Under the pieces are notes generated by a model. That model saw only the letters and a list, made by a program, of their open reading frames with translations, did not search any database and was not told where the DNA came from. Of a stretch of DNA of 64,000 nt, positions 23,027-34,734 are shown piece after piece. The DNA comes from Deinandra increscens subsp. villosa (lineage: Eukaryota; Streptophyta; Magnoliopsida; Asterales; Asteraceae), in assembly GCA_039602395.1 (NCBI GenBank), contig JBCNJP010000023.1, positions 84,513,324 to 84,577,323 on the forward strand, given 5' to 3'. Within the stretch, counting starts at the first letter, position 1. The number at the start of each line of letters is the position of its first letter. The translations under genes and the position numbers were made by a program.

Positions 23027-23038
23027 GCTCTGATACCA
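23027..23038 (-). promoter_or_regulatory. Primer-binding site of Copia D
   Basis: Plus-strand GCTCTGATACCA, i.e. minus-strand TGGTATCAGAGC, the initiator tRNA-Met type PBS. It lies next to the LTR-like sequence shared with 530-742 and so fixes the 5' end of D. Confidence 0.88.
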
Positions 23039-23297
23039 ATTAAAAGTGTTAATTGATATCAAAGAACAAAAACTATTGAGTCTAACTTGAAATCTTTATT
23101 GATAATTGTTGTGATTAGGGTTTACAAGAGATCCTGATTTATAGAGTGACTATAACTTGATGCCCAAGTATTCTAAACCAACAAGACTTCCTATTAGACA
23201 CAAATTGGGTTTAAAAAAACTAACTAAAAAAAATAACCCTTCAACCTTGCAACTATGACAAACTTAGTCCCCCATAATTACAAGGTTACGTCCTTCA
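23039..23297 (-). repeat. 5' LTR of Copia D
   Basis: Shares 23085-23297 with 530-742. The outer end is TGAAGGACG on the minus strand at 23297. The inner end is uncertain: a CA lies at 23047, eight bases from the PBS, or the LTR runs to about 23039. Contains a minus-strand TATA box (CTATAAATC, about 23136-23144) and a CAATAAAG signal near 23096. Short for a Copia LTR (about 250 bp). Confidence 0.8.
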
Positions 23298-23458
23298 ATT
23301 AGTGAGATAATTAAGGGGTTTGGCTGACAAAAATTATACCTCGCCTCCATTTGAACGGTCCGGTATGTTGGGCATCCTCGGGGAGAAAGCCTTAAACAAA
23401 ACTGTCCTTTCTAATGAAAAAAGCAATACATACATTGGTTATTATTCACTTACACCTC
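23298..23458. other. Flank between Copia D and the TNL pseudogene
   Basis: Short stretch just downstream of the TNL coding end. No ORF or repeat seen; probably 3' flanking sequence of the resistance gene. Confidence 0.5.
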
Positions 23459-23593
23459 AACAAATTTTGGAGTATTTGATTTGAAACTACAATACAATGA
23501 AATAAATGCAGAGACAAATTTTGATGGCGCACGCTCGCAATACAATCAATAATACGTATGAGTAAATTGCATTAACAAATTTTGGAGTATTTG
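23459..23593. other. Templated filler insertion flanked by a 20-bp duplication
   Basis: The 20-mer AACAAATTTTGGAGTATTTG occurs at 23459-23478 and 23574-23593. Between the copies lie about 95 bp: 23477-23521 is a direct copy of 21593-21637 (45 bp), 23521-23539 is an inverted copy of 22422-22440 (19 bp), and the remaining 34 bp have no source that I found. The layout fits repair of a staggered break with patches copied from nearby DNA. The right copy contains the stop codon end of the TNL frame. Confidence 0.85.
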
Positions 23594-26197
23594 GCAGAAG
23601 TGTACTTCTGCTTTGTAAACCAAAATAGATAAAAGCGATATTTACCTTTGAAATGGGCATTGTGAGAACAACCGGAAAATAAGTTCCTCAGAAAATCCAC
23701 CGAGTGTAGGAAGTATTCTTCTGTAACTAGTTGAAAAGCCGAGAGGTCTCCGCCAATGATGTGATTCCACGACCTGTAATAATCTAGTGGATCCTCCTTC
23801 TCAATGCTTCCATCATCAAGTACACTAATACCCCACCAGTCTTTTAAAAATGTACTGATATCATCCCTGTCTTTGACATACATACCTGTCGTCTCTATAA
23901 AAATTCTTGTTAAGTTTTCGACAAGATTATCCTCTTGTTCCATATGTCCACCATCATACACAAGACTCGCCCCACACATGTGTATAAGATCTCCACTACC
24001 CTTTTCTAGATGTATTGTAATCTCGTCGCCAACTTTCATTTCATTCATTCCAAACATCCAATGGCTTACATATATTAGACTCTCCCGACCTACAGAGAAT
24101 GATCTAATACAATGTTTGTATATCCAGGTGAGGTTCTTTGTAACATTTTTAATTGTGATCTTTGGCAATTCAAACAACTCCCCCCCAACGCAGAAGTTCA
24201 ATCCTCTTAGCTTCTTATGATGTGCAGGGATGGTAAAAGATATTGATGTCCCGGAGCTTCTATGCCTAATCCAATCAGGCATCATCATTGCCTTGTATAT
24301 TGTGCTGAATATTCCAAACTCATAATACATCTGCCAAATATGACCAAACTTAATCAGCATAAACAACATATACTGAATAGGATAAAAGACAGTTAGTTAA
24401 CTAGTAGAAACCTGGATTTGAGATTCCTCTGATCCTCCATAATTATAATTAGTTACCATGTACCTATCTTCAGTGAACTTTAAGGTTATCCAACCCAAGC
24501 TACGTAATAAGTTTTTCTCATGGGTTGGATTTTAATCATGCCTTCAATTTCAAACGAAGAAGGTAATAACAAATTCCTATCTGCTATTAACTCGAGTGGG
24601 GCCATTTCTGGATCAAATAGAATTTTCCATAGCGAATTCTTATAATCAGGTTCCCAACAATTGTTGTAAAGGTTCAAGCGCTTTAGAGTGGATGGAAGAT
24701 GCTCAAGTGATGTCAGCTTTAGACAATTGCTCATACCAAGTGTCTCAAGCCTAGGAATGGTTCTCACACAATTGGGCAGGGAAACAATCTGATTACCATC
24801 TAAGCATAAATCTGTTAACATAGATAGGCAACTGAAGTCCATGGGAAATGATTCAATGGATAGATTGTTATATGCAAGCGACAACTTTTTTAGAGCTCCG
24901 TAAAGATATCGATAACTCTGTATTACTTTATGCTGCCTTCAAAATGGCACCTAAAGAGGTTTATGAGTTTATGCCAACTATTTTAGCCTTGAGAACTTCA
25001 AGTGAATGCACATCCTTTATTGGAAGTTCATAAAGACCACAACTATCTAGTAATAATGTTTTGACCTTCTTTAATCTACCTATAGTTGTTGGAACCCTTT
25101 CAAGACTTTTGCAGTAACTTAGATCAATGTATAAAAGTTCAACACACTGATCAATTGATTCACAAATCTCAATCAAATTTGGGCAATTTTTAACAATTAA
25201 CTTCTCAAGTGCAGGTAGCTCGGAAAAACCACCAAGACTATGAAGTCGTTCAGAGAAACTCAAAGTAAGATGCTTTAATGATCCAAGCGGCCCTTTGTAT
25301 TTTGAGCTCCATCCAGTTAGAGTTACCTATTGAAACGGATATAAGTAAACATGTTAGTTAAGCTGTTTTAATCAAGCATGGATGAATATTAAGAGTCACG
25401 TAGATGCTTCAAATTTCTTACCTTTTGGCTCTTCGCACGTGGTTGTGTGTTACTATAAGACATGCCAAAAGATTCAATATTACTATAGCACAAGTCAAGA
25501 ACAACCAAATTTTCCATTGGTAAATCTAAAGGTATAGACGTTGAAGAGAACCCATGCATACTCAAATATCTTAATCCTTTCGGAAAGTTCTTGTAAGGCC
25601 CATTGAGTTGCAAATAATTGAGTTTTAGTACCTTTAGGTTAGGCATATTACACAATACATCTGTATCTAACTCAACTAATCCACGTAACATCTGGTTCTC
25701 GAGCATTTGCGTGTCTAGGAAGAGACTCTTAATATTTTTAGTACCCTGAGAAAAAAGCCAAGACTAAAAGGTTAAAAACCATATGTAACTTTATCTATAG
25801 AGAGTAAAAAGCGTTGCAAATTGCACCATTATTACAATTATACATAGCTTCATACCTTGTTTTCTTCCAAGACGTTTAATGACTCCTCATCACAACATAG
25901 TCGACTGCGCTCCTCAGGCATGTCTAGTGATTCTCTACGTACTATATCTCTTCCCATCTCCTGAAGTAATTGATGCATCCATAAAGTATTATCCGGGCTG
26001 AATGTGAGAAGGCATTTATCAATGAGATTTCTTATCCGGGTAGTCCGGGTACCACATGAGTTCAATATTGTTTCCACAAAATCTTTATCTGTTCCCACAA
26101 AAAAAACAAGCGATATGCTTAAACAACTCCTTATCATTGTTGGATTGCATTGAGTCGAAGCTCATCTGCAAGGCCTTCATAATTCGCGAATTAGGTT
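23572..26197 (-). pseudogene. TNL resistance gene G, 3' half: end of NB-ARC, LRRs, C-JID
   Basis: Minus strand, several exons. 25850-26197 carries the end of NB-ARC (FFVGTDKDFVETIL, then MHQLLQEMGRDIVRRES, the winged-helix region of TNLs). 25389-25735 starts the LRRs (NMPNLKVLKLNYLQL, FPKGLRYLSMHGF). LRRs continue at 24961-25263 (LPALEKLIVKNCPNL) and 24486-24884 (LTDLCLDGNQIVSLP). 23572-24369 resembles the C-terminal jelly-roll/Ig-like domain of TNLs (SFTIPAHHKK, KVGDEITIHLEKGS, GASLVYDGG). Such proteins act as intracellular pathogen sensors. The N-terminal half lies beyond element F at 48384-50860; the frame rejoins cleanly across the AGGTT duplication. Split and without TIR, it cannot make a normal TNL. 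Confidence 0.9.
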
Positions 26198-27242
26198 TGT
26201 CACACCCCAACTGACGACGGAAACGTCGGGGCATGATTAGATTGCCCAAAAACTCATGACAACTAAATTAAGATGACAATATTTAAATAACACCAATTTT
26301 ATTAATATCAAAGGTCATTACATAAGTTTGAAATTAAAACATAACATAAATGCTTCAACAACGTCTTATTAAGAAATTAACTAGGCCCAAATCCTACGTG
26401 GAACAACTTGGATCAAACGTTATCATTTCCTGCAACATGTATAAGATAAGGTCAACTACAAAGTTGGTGAGTAACCACAGATTTAATATGTAACATGATA
26501 TATAAAATGAAAACATGCGAATTGTATCATATGATAGAATGAAATGAAAGATAAACATACTAGATAAAATGACAACATGAAAATAATGCATAAACAACCC
26601 TTAATGACAAGGATTCCCTAACCCGAAGGTTAGACTATATGATATAGGTCTCAAACACCAACACCAAAACCGGTCAAGTTGAGTGGGTTGTCAGCCAATA
26701 GATCTATCTTTGATTCCCCAGGCCTTACGTTAATGTTTATGCGACATGAAATACATGAAACACTATGAAAAACATGAATTCCCAACACATTGACAAGTTA
26801 TGCTAGAATGAAATCCTACACACATTCACACATTTGGTCTACAATCGCATTATATGAAAATCATGAAAAATCAATAGTTGAGATAGGATACATGTTGCAC
26901 CCCAAAATGTAAAATACGAAAAAGGGGCAAGGATTACTCACTTGATATGTTGAAGAGTTTCCACGAAATAACGCGAGAATGGTAGTAGTAGTCCTGAAGG
27001 TCAACCTAAAGGAAAACGAGGGGACCTAGTAGAGTAACGAGGCTAGGAGACTAGGGGTTCGTGGGCATATGGGGTTTTGTTTAAAGAAATGTCATTTATT
27101 TGACAAAAAATTATGGGGTATAGTGTATTTATGAGTAATATAAATGTTTAGTAACATCTTATGACATAAATGAGATGTATTTTAATATTCTTTAATTATT
27201 TGAATAACTTAATATAATGGGTTTGAATTATGTTACAACATT

Positions 27243-27318
27243 AACTAATAATAATAATAATATTAATAATAATAATGATAATGACAATAATAATAATAGT
27301 AATAATAATAATGATGAT

Positions 27319-27354
<36 letters not shown>

Positions 27355-27389
27355 AACGATGATAATAATAGTAATATTAATAATAATAA
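27243..27389. repeat. (AAT)n-rich microsatellite in the F LTR
   Basis: Imperfect AAT repeats with GAT, AGT and ACT interruptions. In the other LTR this tract is the Helitron insertion site (33745-33809 and 46557-46625). Confidence 0.9.
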
Positions 27390-28574
27390 ATGTTGTCGCA
27401 TTAACTACTAATCAACAATTATTTGAATAACACATCAATGTATAATAATAATGTTAATAATAATAATATTAATTAACATTAAATAGTAATAACACTATTA
27501 TTAATAATAACAAACATAATAATGCTAATACTATTATAATCGTCTAAGCAATCCTCATGGTTTTGTATAATGCGTTTATGACTTGATTAGCACTACGAGG
27601 ATGAATGATTCGAAAAAAAGAAAATAACATACGAAGTTGAAATGTATTTAGGTTAAAATATTATAACTATCACCAAGTAATGTAATACACACGAATTATA
27701 AAAGTAATTCTATAATAGGATCTAATGAGTTAGGAACCATCATAATTTCATCATGATTTATAGTTAATATTCAAGTGACAAATTTTTCATATCATGAGAT
27801 ATATATTTATGATATATGTGCATTTTTAGAAAATAATAACAAGTAATAACATGGACAAATGATTGTAAATATATTCTAATTGCAACAATCATTTATAAGT
27901 AATTGATATTAAGATGCTTGGATTAAGGTAGGTTACAATTTATATTTTTCATGAAAATCCCCAAATCGCGAAGAACCCTAAAAATGACCTATGAAATAAC
28001 TTCGAAAAATCTAAAATTAACAGAGGGGTTTTGTAGATAATGAAAAACTGAATGAAAAGGACTACTTACTTGCTAAATTTGATGGCGAATTGAGCCCGGA
28101 ACCGCATGAACAAGTTTGGAGCCCTAGAAATTAGGGGTTCTTGATTGCCTTTATGAAAATCGAAATTAAGAGAGGAATATGATGCGTTGGAGGGTCTACA
28201 ACTGATTACTGGTCTCAATTTATAGTGAAAGAGATCGAAGCTGGGTCAATTGTAAGCTTTAAAATTCGTTTTAATGGAGGTTTTTATGAGTTTGGAGGTT
28301 TTGAGTGAAAATCATTGATTGTAAACGGTTTTGAGTGATTGTGGTGTCATTAGAATCGGAATTAAATTTGGGACATGAATATGTAATCAATTTATAGATT
28401 TAGTTGGTTAAAAAACGGACAAGGCGTGATGATGATGGCTGTTACGGTTGTTCACGAAAGAAAAAAAAAGAAAGAGAGAGGGAAGATGGCGCGTGAGGCA
28501 GAGAGGGGGAAGGGGGAAGTCACACGCCAGATACATCATAATATAACGCGAACGAAATAAATTCACAAAACCGA

Positions 28575-28650
28575 AATTGTCCCAGTGGTTTAGACGCAGA
28601 AATGAGAAGGGGGAGGTTGCTGGTTCGAACCCAGTGGCCCTCATTTCCCT
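28575..28650 (+). repeat. tRNA-derived (SINE-like) segment inside the Gypsy LTR
   Basis: Shows a B-box GGTTCGAACCC (28622-28632) in a T-arm-like stem (CTGG...CCAG), an A-box-like TGGTTTAGACGC about 25 bases upstream, and enclosing complementary arms GAAATGAG and CTCATTTC. The same segment is in the other LTR at about 47813-47890, so it was part of the LTR before insertion. It may be an old SINE or tRNA fragment captured by the LTR. It is not a functional tRNA: I find no proper anticodon arm or complete acceptor pairing. Confidence 0.6.
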
Positions 28651-29156
28651 GTTTCTTTTTTGTTCCTTTATTTTTTCTAAATTAAATTAAATACAACCCA
28701 TACAAGACACAATTAAATCCCACAATTTATGTTTATAACCCGGTCTTTCTCATGGCTTTAATTACGAATCATCTAAGAACATAAAATTTATTTTTATAAA
28801 ATTATTTTCAAAGTTTATCAATATTATATAAATGGTCCAAACCTTCAATATTTATAGATTTTAACCCAAAACTTTTGTACAACTATAATTTGTGTTTCAA
28901 TTGCGTGTGTAACTAGTATTGCCCACATTTACCATACGTATATAGCATACTCAGATATCGGTCTAATTTAAATAAATTGAAATCTTGAAATATTGAAATA
29001 CGAATTGAAATCAAAGCACAATATATTGAAATAATCATAAACTACACGTTGAAACACCAAATGAAATGGAATGAACTTCATTATGGAATAACTCATGGGA
29101 TACAAGTCGGGCACGAACGAAATGGGTCGATCATGGATGTTACAGTCTCCCCTACT

Positions 29157-31880
29157 TTAAGAAATTTCGTCCCAAAATTTCTCTTGAGAAGACTGTTCGA
29201 ATAAATGCGGGTACTTAAGCTTCATTTGGTCTTCGCGTTCCCAGGTGAGCTCTGGTCCTCGCTTAGACTCCCAACGAACTTTGACAATTGGAATGCGACT
29301 ACGCTTGAGTTGTTTGACTTCACGGTCCATAATTTCCACCGGCTTCTCAACAAAGTGCATTGTTTCATCGATGCGCACTTCGTCCAATGGAATGTGGAGG
29401 TCTTCGTTAGCAAGGCACTTGCGAAGATTGGACACATGAAACATTGGGTGAACATTTTCGAGTTCTCGGGGTAGTTCAAGTCTGTAGGCAACCTTCCCAA
29501 CTCTTTCAAGTATCTTGATGGGACCCACATAACGAGGAGCCAACTTACCCTTCTTCCCGAAACGTATAACTCCTTTCCAAGGTGATACCTTGAGGAGTAC
29601 TAAATCACCGACTTGAAACTCGAGGGGTTTTCAACGCTTGTCAGCATAACTCTTCTGTCTGCTTCGAGCGGCTAAGAGGTGATCAGGGATTTGAGAGATC
29701 TTATCAGTCGTATCCTGGATTAGTTCGGGACCGGTGATCTGAGCTTCACCAACCTCGCTCCAACAAATTGGAGAGCGACACTTGTGACCATATAGTACTT
29801 CAAATGGAACCATGCCAATACTAGAGTGGTAGCTATTGTTATATGAAAACTCAATCAATGGTAAATGAGTATCCCAATTGCCACCGAAGTCGATTACGCA
29901 AGCACGAAGCATGTCTTCGAGTGTTTGAATGGTACGCTCAGACTGCCCATCAGTTTGAGGATGATAAGCGGTACTGAGGTCCAAACAAGTACCCAGGGCA
30001 GATTGTAAGGTTTTCTAGAACCGAGAAATGAAACGACCGTCACGATCAGAGATGATACTTAACGGGACACCATGAAGACTCACGATTTCCTTGATATAGA
30101 TTCGAGCTAGCTTCTCGACTTTGTAGTCTTCGCGAATGGGAATGAAATGAGATGATTTTTTCAAACGATCAATGATTACCCAAATGCTATCATAGCCACT
30201 AGAAGTGCGTGGAAGTTTCGTGATGAAGTCCATCGCGATATTATCCCACTTCCAGACTGGGATCTCAGGTTGTTCTAGAAGACCCGAAGGGCGTTGGTGT
30301 TCAACCTTGACCTTAGAACAGGTGAGGCACTTAGCCACAAAGAGAGCTATGTCTTTCTTCATGCCAGGCCACCAGTATTGATGGTGGAGGTCTTGGTACA
30401 TTTTGTCAGCACCAGGGTGTATAGAATATCGAGACTTATGAGCCTCGTTCATGATGAAAGATGGAGGTCATCGCGATCGGGAATCCAAAGGCGATTCATG
30501 AAGTAAAGGATACCGTTAGGCTTGGTTTCCAATTGGAGTTCGGCACCACATGACATTTCTTCGTACATGTTGCCTTCGGTCACGGAAGTACGTTGAACCT
30601 TAAAAATACGGTTATGGAGATCGGAACGAATGATTTGAAACACGATAACATTTGCATAGGCTCGACGACTGAGAGCATCGGCTACGACATTTTCTTTGCC
30701 TGGGTGGTAGCGAATCTCACAATCGTAATCATTGAGAAGCTCGACCCAGCGTCGCTGACGCATGTTGAGCTCCTTCTGGTTCAGGATATGTTGGAGGCTT
30801 TTGTGATCGGTAAAAACTACGCATTTTGTGCCATACAAATACTGCCGCCAAATTTTCAAGGCAAAGACGACCGCACCAAGCTTAAGGTCGTGTGTCGTGT
30901 AGTTCTTCTCGTGAACCTTGAGTTGTCTAGATGCTTAGGCAATCACTTTCCCACACTGCATGAGAACACAACCAAGACCTTGATTGGATGCATCACAATA
31001 AACAACAAAGTCATCGTTGCCATCCAGAAGGGTAAGAGTAGGTGCGTTGCACAATTTTTGTTTGAGGGTCAAAAAGGCCTTTTCTTGCTCAGGACCCCAC
31101 TCGAAAGGTTTGCCTTTATGGGTCAAGGCAGTGAGTGGTAGTGCGATCCTCGAGAAGTTGGGGATGAATCGTCGATAGTAACCCGCAAGACCAAGGAATG
31201 AACGGATTTCGGTCGGAGTAGTAGGGGTACTCCAACTTTTGACCGCGTGAATTTTGGCAGGATCCACGTAGATACCCTTGTCGCTTACGATGTGCCCCAG
31301 AAACTGAACCTCCTTAAGCCAAATTTCACATTTGGAGAATTTGGCATACAGTTGTTCCTTCTTTAGGAGCTCCAAGACTAAACGCAGGTGATTCTCGTGC
31401 TCGGCTTTTGACTTCGAATAGATAAGGATGTCATAGATGAAAACAATAAAAAAAATTGTCGAGATAGGGCTTACAAACACGGTTCATGAGATCCATGAAT
31501 ACTGCAGGCGCGTTTGTCAACCCGAACGACATAATAGTGAACTCAAAATGACCATACCTCGTGCGAAAGGCGGTCTTGGGAATGTCATCCTCGGAAACAC
31601 GCAACTGATGATACCCAGAACGAAGGTCAATCTTTGATAAACAAGTAGCACCTTGAAGTTGATCAAACAGATCGTCGATACGGGGAAGAGGATAACGATT
31701 TTTGATAGTGAGCTTGTTAAGTTCACAATAGTCGATGCACATACGGAAAGAACCATCCTTCTTTTTCACGAAAAGGACGGGTGCTCCCCAAGGCGATGAA
31801 CTGGGGCGGATAAAGCCCTTGTCAGAAAGCTCCTGAAGTTGTTTAGAAATCTCTTGCATCTCAGATGGGGCGAGGCGATA
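29157..31880 (-). pseudogene. Gypsy F pol: RT, RNase H, integrase, chromodomain
   Basis: Minus strand. RT begins near 31880 (YRLAPSEMQEISKQLQEL) with KKKDGSFRMCIDYCELN and NAPAVFMDLMN; the next segment has YDILIYSKSKAEHENH and FLGLAGYYRRF. RNase H shows YCDASNQGLG, TDHKSLQHI and ADALSRR. Integrase has HKSRYSIHPG ... CLTCSK and D-D-E (MDFITKL, ISDRDGRF, QSERTIQTLEDM). The end (29157-29543) is the GPIKILE-type module plus a chromodomain ending TWEREDQMKLKYPHLFE. Lesions: a frameshift in an A/T run near 31445, TAA at about 30940 (Tyr expected), TAG at about 30015 (Trp expected) and TGA at about 29630 (Arg expected). Same chromovirus type as element B. Confidence 0.9.
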
Positions 31881-32449
31881 AGTTGGCTGCCCAAATCGCC
31901 AAGAAAATGGCGACAGTCATCCCGAATATGATGGTGCAAATCCAGCAAAACCTTGGTGCCACCCCTGTCACCTTTGTCAACCAAGTTGCTGCTCCTCCCA
32001 TTTGCAGCTTCAAATATTTCAATTCCTGCAGCCCGCCCAAGTTCTCGGGATCTGAGGGTGCCACTGGCCTACTACAGTGGTTTGAAGGCATCGAAAACAC
32101 TTTCATCAACAGCGATTGTCCCGAAAACCTCAAGGTGCGTCATGCCACCAGTGTCTTCCAGAAAAGGGCACTTACCTGGTGGAACGGGGAGAAACACGCC
32201 CGTGGGACAGATGCTGCAATTGCTTTGACATGGACTGAGTTGAAAGATCTATTGAACAATAATTTTTGTCCCGTAAGTGAGCTTCGTGAGCTTGCAAATG
32301 AATTTTGGGTCCTCAAGCAGGACAGGGGTGAAAACCAGGCTTATAATGACCGTTTCAATGACCTTGCTGAATTGGTCCCTCACCTTGTCACTCCTATGTT
32401 TGAAAATCAAAGCAAGACCCTAAAATGGTACGAAAGGTACCATCATTAA
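31865..32449 (+). pseudogene. Gypsy gag segment, inverted relative to pol
   Basis: 194 codons open on the plus strand, opposite to F pol. It matches Ty3/Gypsy retrotransposon gag: CSPPKFSGSEGATGLLQWFE, then the Trp-rich core (QKRALTWWN, LTWTELKDLL), VSELRELANEFW and ENQAYNDRFNDLAELVP. It starts within the RT sequence (breakpoint about 31865-31885) and ends where the leader of F begins. In an intact minus-strand element gag would be on the minus strand here, so this is an inversion combined with loss of the gag end, protease and RT start, or a gag from another copy inserted backwards. Confidence 0.8.
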
Positions 32450-32704
32450 GGAAAAAGGCTAGGAAGCCTTAAGATTTCGTGTATGTATGTGTGCTAAGTG
32501 CTAAGCTTGAGTTCGGAAGATAGTGTGAAGTGTATGAATAAGTGTAAGACACGTCCTAACTAAGGCAAGGTAAGCATAAATGGGCAATCCCTAAACTAAG
32601 CATGCATTACACGAGATTACGTGTTTTGGATACCTAAGGCATATAGTCTAGGTCATTCCATTTATAATAACCTAATTGCCTATAACCTGGCTCTGATACC
32701 AATC
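32450..32704 (-). promoter_or_regulatory. Leader and PBS of Gypsy F
   Basis: Minus-strand TGGTATCAGAGC at 32690-32701, three bases from the LTR edge at 32705, gives the PBS and confirms that the LTR to its right is the 5' LTR. The rest of the stretch is untranslated leader without clear ORF. Confidence 0.85.
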
Positions 32705-33809
32705 TGTCACACCCAAACCGACGGCGGAAACGTCGGGGCATGATTAGATTGCCCAAAGCCTCATGACAACTAAATTAATATGACAATATTTAGATAACAC
32801 CAATTTTATTAATATCAAAGGCCATTACATAAGTTTGAAATTAAAACATAACATAAATGCTTCAACAACGTCTTATTAAGAAATTAACTAGGTCCAAATC
32901 CTACGTGGAACAACTTGGATCAAACGTTATCATTTCCTGCAATATGTATAAGATAATGTCAACTACAATGTTGGTGAGTAACCACAGGTTTAATATGTAA
33001 CATGATATATAAAATGAAAACATGCGAATTGTATCATATGATAGAATGAAATGAAAGATAAACATACTAGATAAAATGACAACATGAAAATAATGCATAA
33101 ATAACCCTTAATGACAAGAATTCCCTAACCCGAAGGTTAGACTATATGAAATAGGTCTCAAACACCCAACGCCAGAACCGGTCAAGTTGAGTGGCTTGTC
33201 AGCCAATAGATCTATCTTTGATTCCCCAGGCCTTATGTTAATGTTTATCCGACATGAAATACATGAAACACTATGAAAAACATGAAATCCCAACACATTG
33301 ACAAGTTATGCTAGAAAGAAATCCTACACACATTCACATATATGGTCTATAATCGCATTATATGAAAATCATGAAAAATCAATAGTTGAGATAGGATAGA
33401 TGTTACACCCCAAAATGTAAAATACGAAAAAAGGATAAGGATTACTCACTTGATAGGTTGAAGAGTTTCCACGAAATAACGCGAGAATGGTAGTAGTAGT
33501 CCCGAAGGTCAACCTAAAGGAAAACGAGGGGACCTAGTTGAGTAACGAGGCTAGGAGACTAGGGGTTCGTGGGCATTTGGGGTTTTTGTTTAAAGAAATG
33601 TCATTTATTTGACAAAAACATATATAGTGTATTTATGAGTAATATAAATGTTTAGTAACATCTTATGACATAAATGAGATGTGTTTTAATATTCTTTAAT
33701 TATTTGAATAACTTAATATAATGGGTTTGAATTATGTTACAACATTAACTAATAATAATAATAATAACATTAATAATAATAATGATAATAACAATAACAA
33801 TAGTAATAA
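32705..33809 (-). repeat. 5' LTR of Gypsy F, left part
   Basis: Closely follows 26198-27300 from TGTCACACCC to the AAT microsatellite, where the Helitron-like insert begins at 33810. Confidence 0.9.
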
Positions 33810-34281
33810 TCTATATATCACTAAAAGTTGAGCAATGGCACAATTGTGACACCATAATGAATGCTAAATCATAAATACGGTTTACTTGAAACCAAGCGCT
33901 TGGTACTACATTCTTAAGCATTGTGTTTATTAAGATCATCATACATGTCCATGCATCATCATCATCATCATCATATAAAATAATAAATATGGTTATTAAT
34001 AAACGTCATATAACAATAAATAATAATCAATATAATAAATTTGATCACATTATAAGGAAACCATCGGAATTCTAATAACTCATTCTAGCACTAATAGGCA
34101 ATAAACATGACAATAAACATGAACTTTTCAAGTTCTTTTAACCTCATTTCAATTAATTCATGACATTTATGATCATATATAAAGGCATGGAGGCCTCATT
34201 TGTTCACCCCCTACCCGCCACCTCCTACACCGTGTAAGTCATGAAAAATTTTAATTTTGTGTCATCTTTGTTGACAACCCC

Positions 34282-34381
34282 CTCTTTGAGTCCGACTGGA
34301 AGAAAATGTACCGCCGGAACGATTCACTTTTCTCTTTGAGTCTGGCGGGAAGAAAATGTACCGCCGGAACGATTGACTTTT
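34282..34381. repeat. Tandem 50-bp duplication
   Basis: Two copies of a unit starting CTCTTTGAGTC with GAAGAAAATGTACCGCCGG and ending near GATTCACTTTT/GATTGACTTTT, period 50 bp. Confidence 0.85.
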
Positions 34382-34384
34382 GTT

Positions 34385-34734
34385 GCTTCGCCGGCGTGAA
34401 TAAAATGTAAAGTCGGCGGCAAACGGGTTGTTTTTTTTAATTCGACTCTTTTGTTATTCTACTCTACTAAATGTTCTTCATTTTGCATTTGCAGGTTGTT
34501 AATTCGTACCTCATACCAATGTCGTTGGATATCGTTCGTTGCATGGTTGGAGAAGTGGAGTGCCATGTCTTCGTTTACGTAACCGATACGGGTGCATTGG
34601 TGCTTAGCACCAATTTTCATGTCAGTCCAAGATTAAACGATGAAATTAACATAACCTCATTTCAAGCAATGTTCAAAGATGGAAGTAAAAATAGAAAAGT
34701 AAAACTCATAATTAAAAGATCATATATATAATTC
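34385..34734 (+). pseudogene. Possible captured exon, with a second copy at 42140-42310
   Basis: After a pyrimidine-rich tract and TTTGCAG (a splice-acceptor-like site near 34488-34494) an open frame reads SYLIPMSLDIVRCMVGEVEC and ends at 34734. The upstream GGCGTGAATAAAATGTAA block and the start of this exon occur again at about 42140-42310, there degraded after about 20 codons. I do not recognise the protein. Two copies inside one Helitron-like element suggest an internal duplication or two insertions of one family. Confidence 0.4.

Larger units (their letters stand above)
530..23297 (-). mobile_element. Ty1/Copia retrotransposon D, interrupted by nested insertions
   Basis: Minus-strand element in the order 5' LTR (about 23039-23297), PBS (23027-23038), leader, gag, zinc knuckle, protease, integrase, RT start (18453-21180), then the nested insertion A (1806-18447), then RT end and RNase H (831-1805), polypurine tract and partial 3' LTR (530-742). 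Without A the element is about 6.1 kb, a usual Copia length. The coding region is broken by frameshifts, a deletion within integrase and stop codons, so D is not autonomous. Protein order gag-PR-IN-RT-RH is diagnostic of Ty1/Copia. Confidence 0.85.
26198..29144 (-). repeat. 3' LTR of Gypsy F (2.95 kb)
   Basis: TGTCACACCCC at the left, GATGTTACA at the right. Contains an AAT-rich microsatellite (27243-27389) and a tRNA/SINE-like segment (about 28575-28650). Paired with 32705-33809 plus 46557-48383. No real ORF; the Asn-rich frame at 27217 is microsatellite. Confidence 0.9.

Noticed and set aside
27217..27411. Open frame of almost only Asn/Asp
   Set aside because: Translation of an AAT microsatellite inside an LTR.
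28408..28644. Minus-strand frame starting MRATGFEPATS
   Set aside because: This peptide is the antisense of a tRNA-like B-box region and is a known kind of spurious protein; the DNA is LTR/SINE-like.
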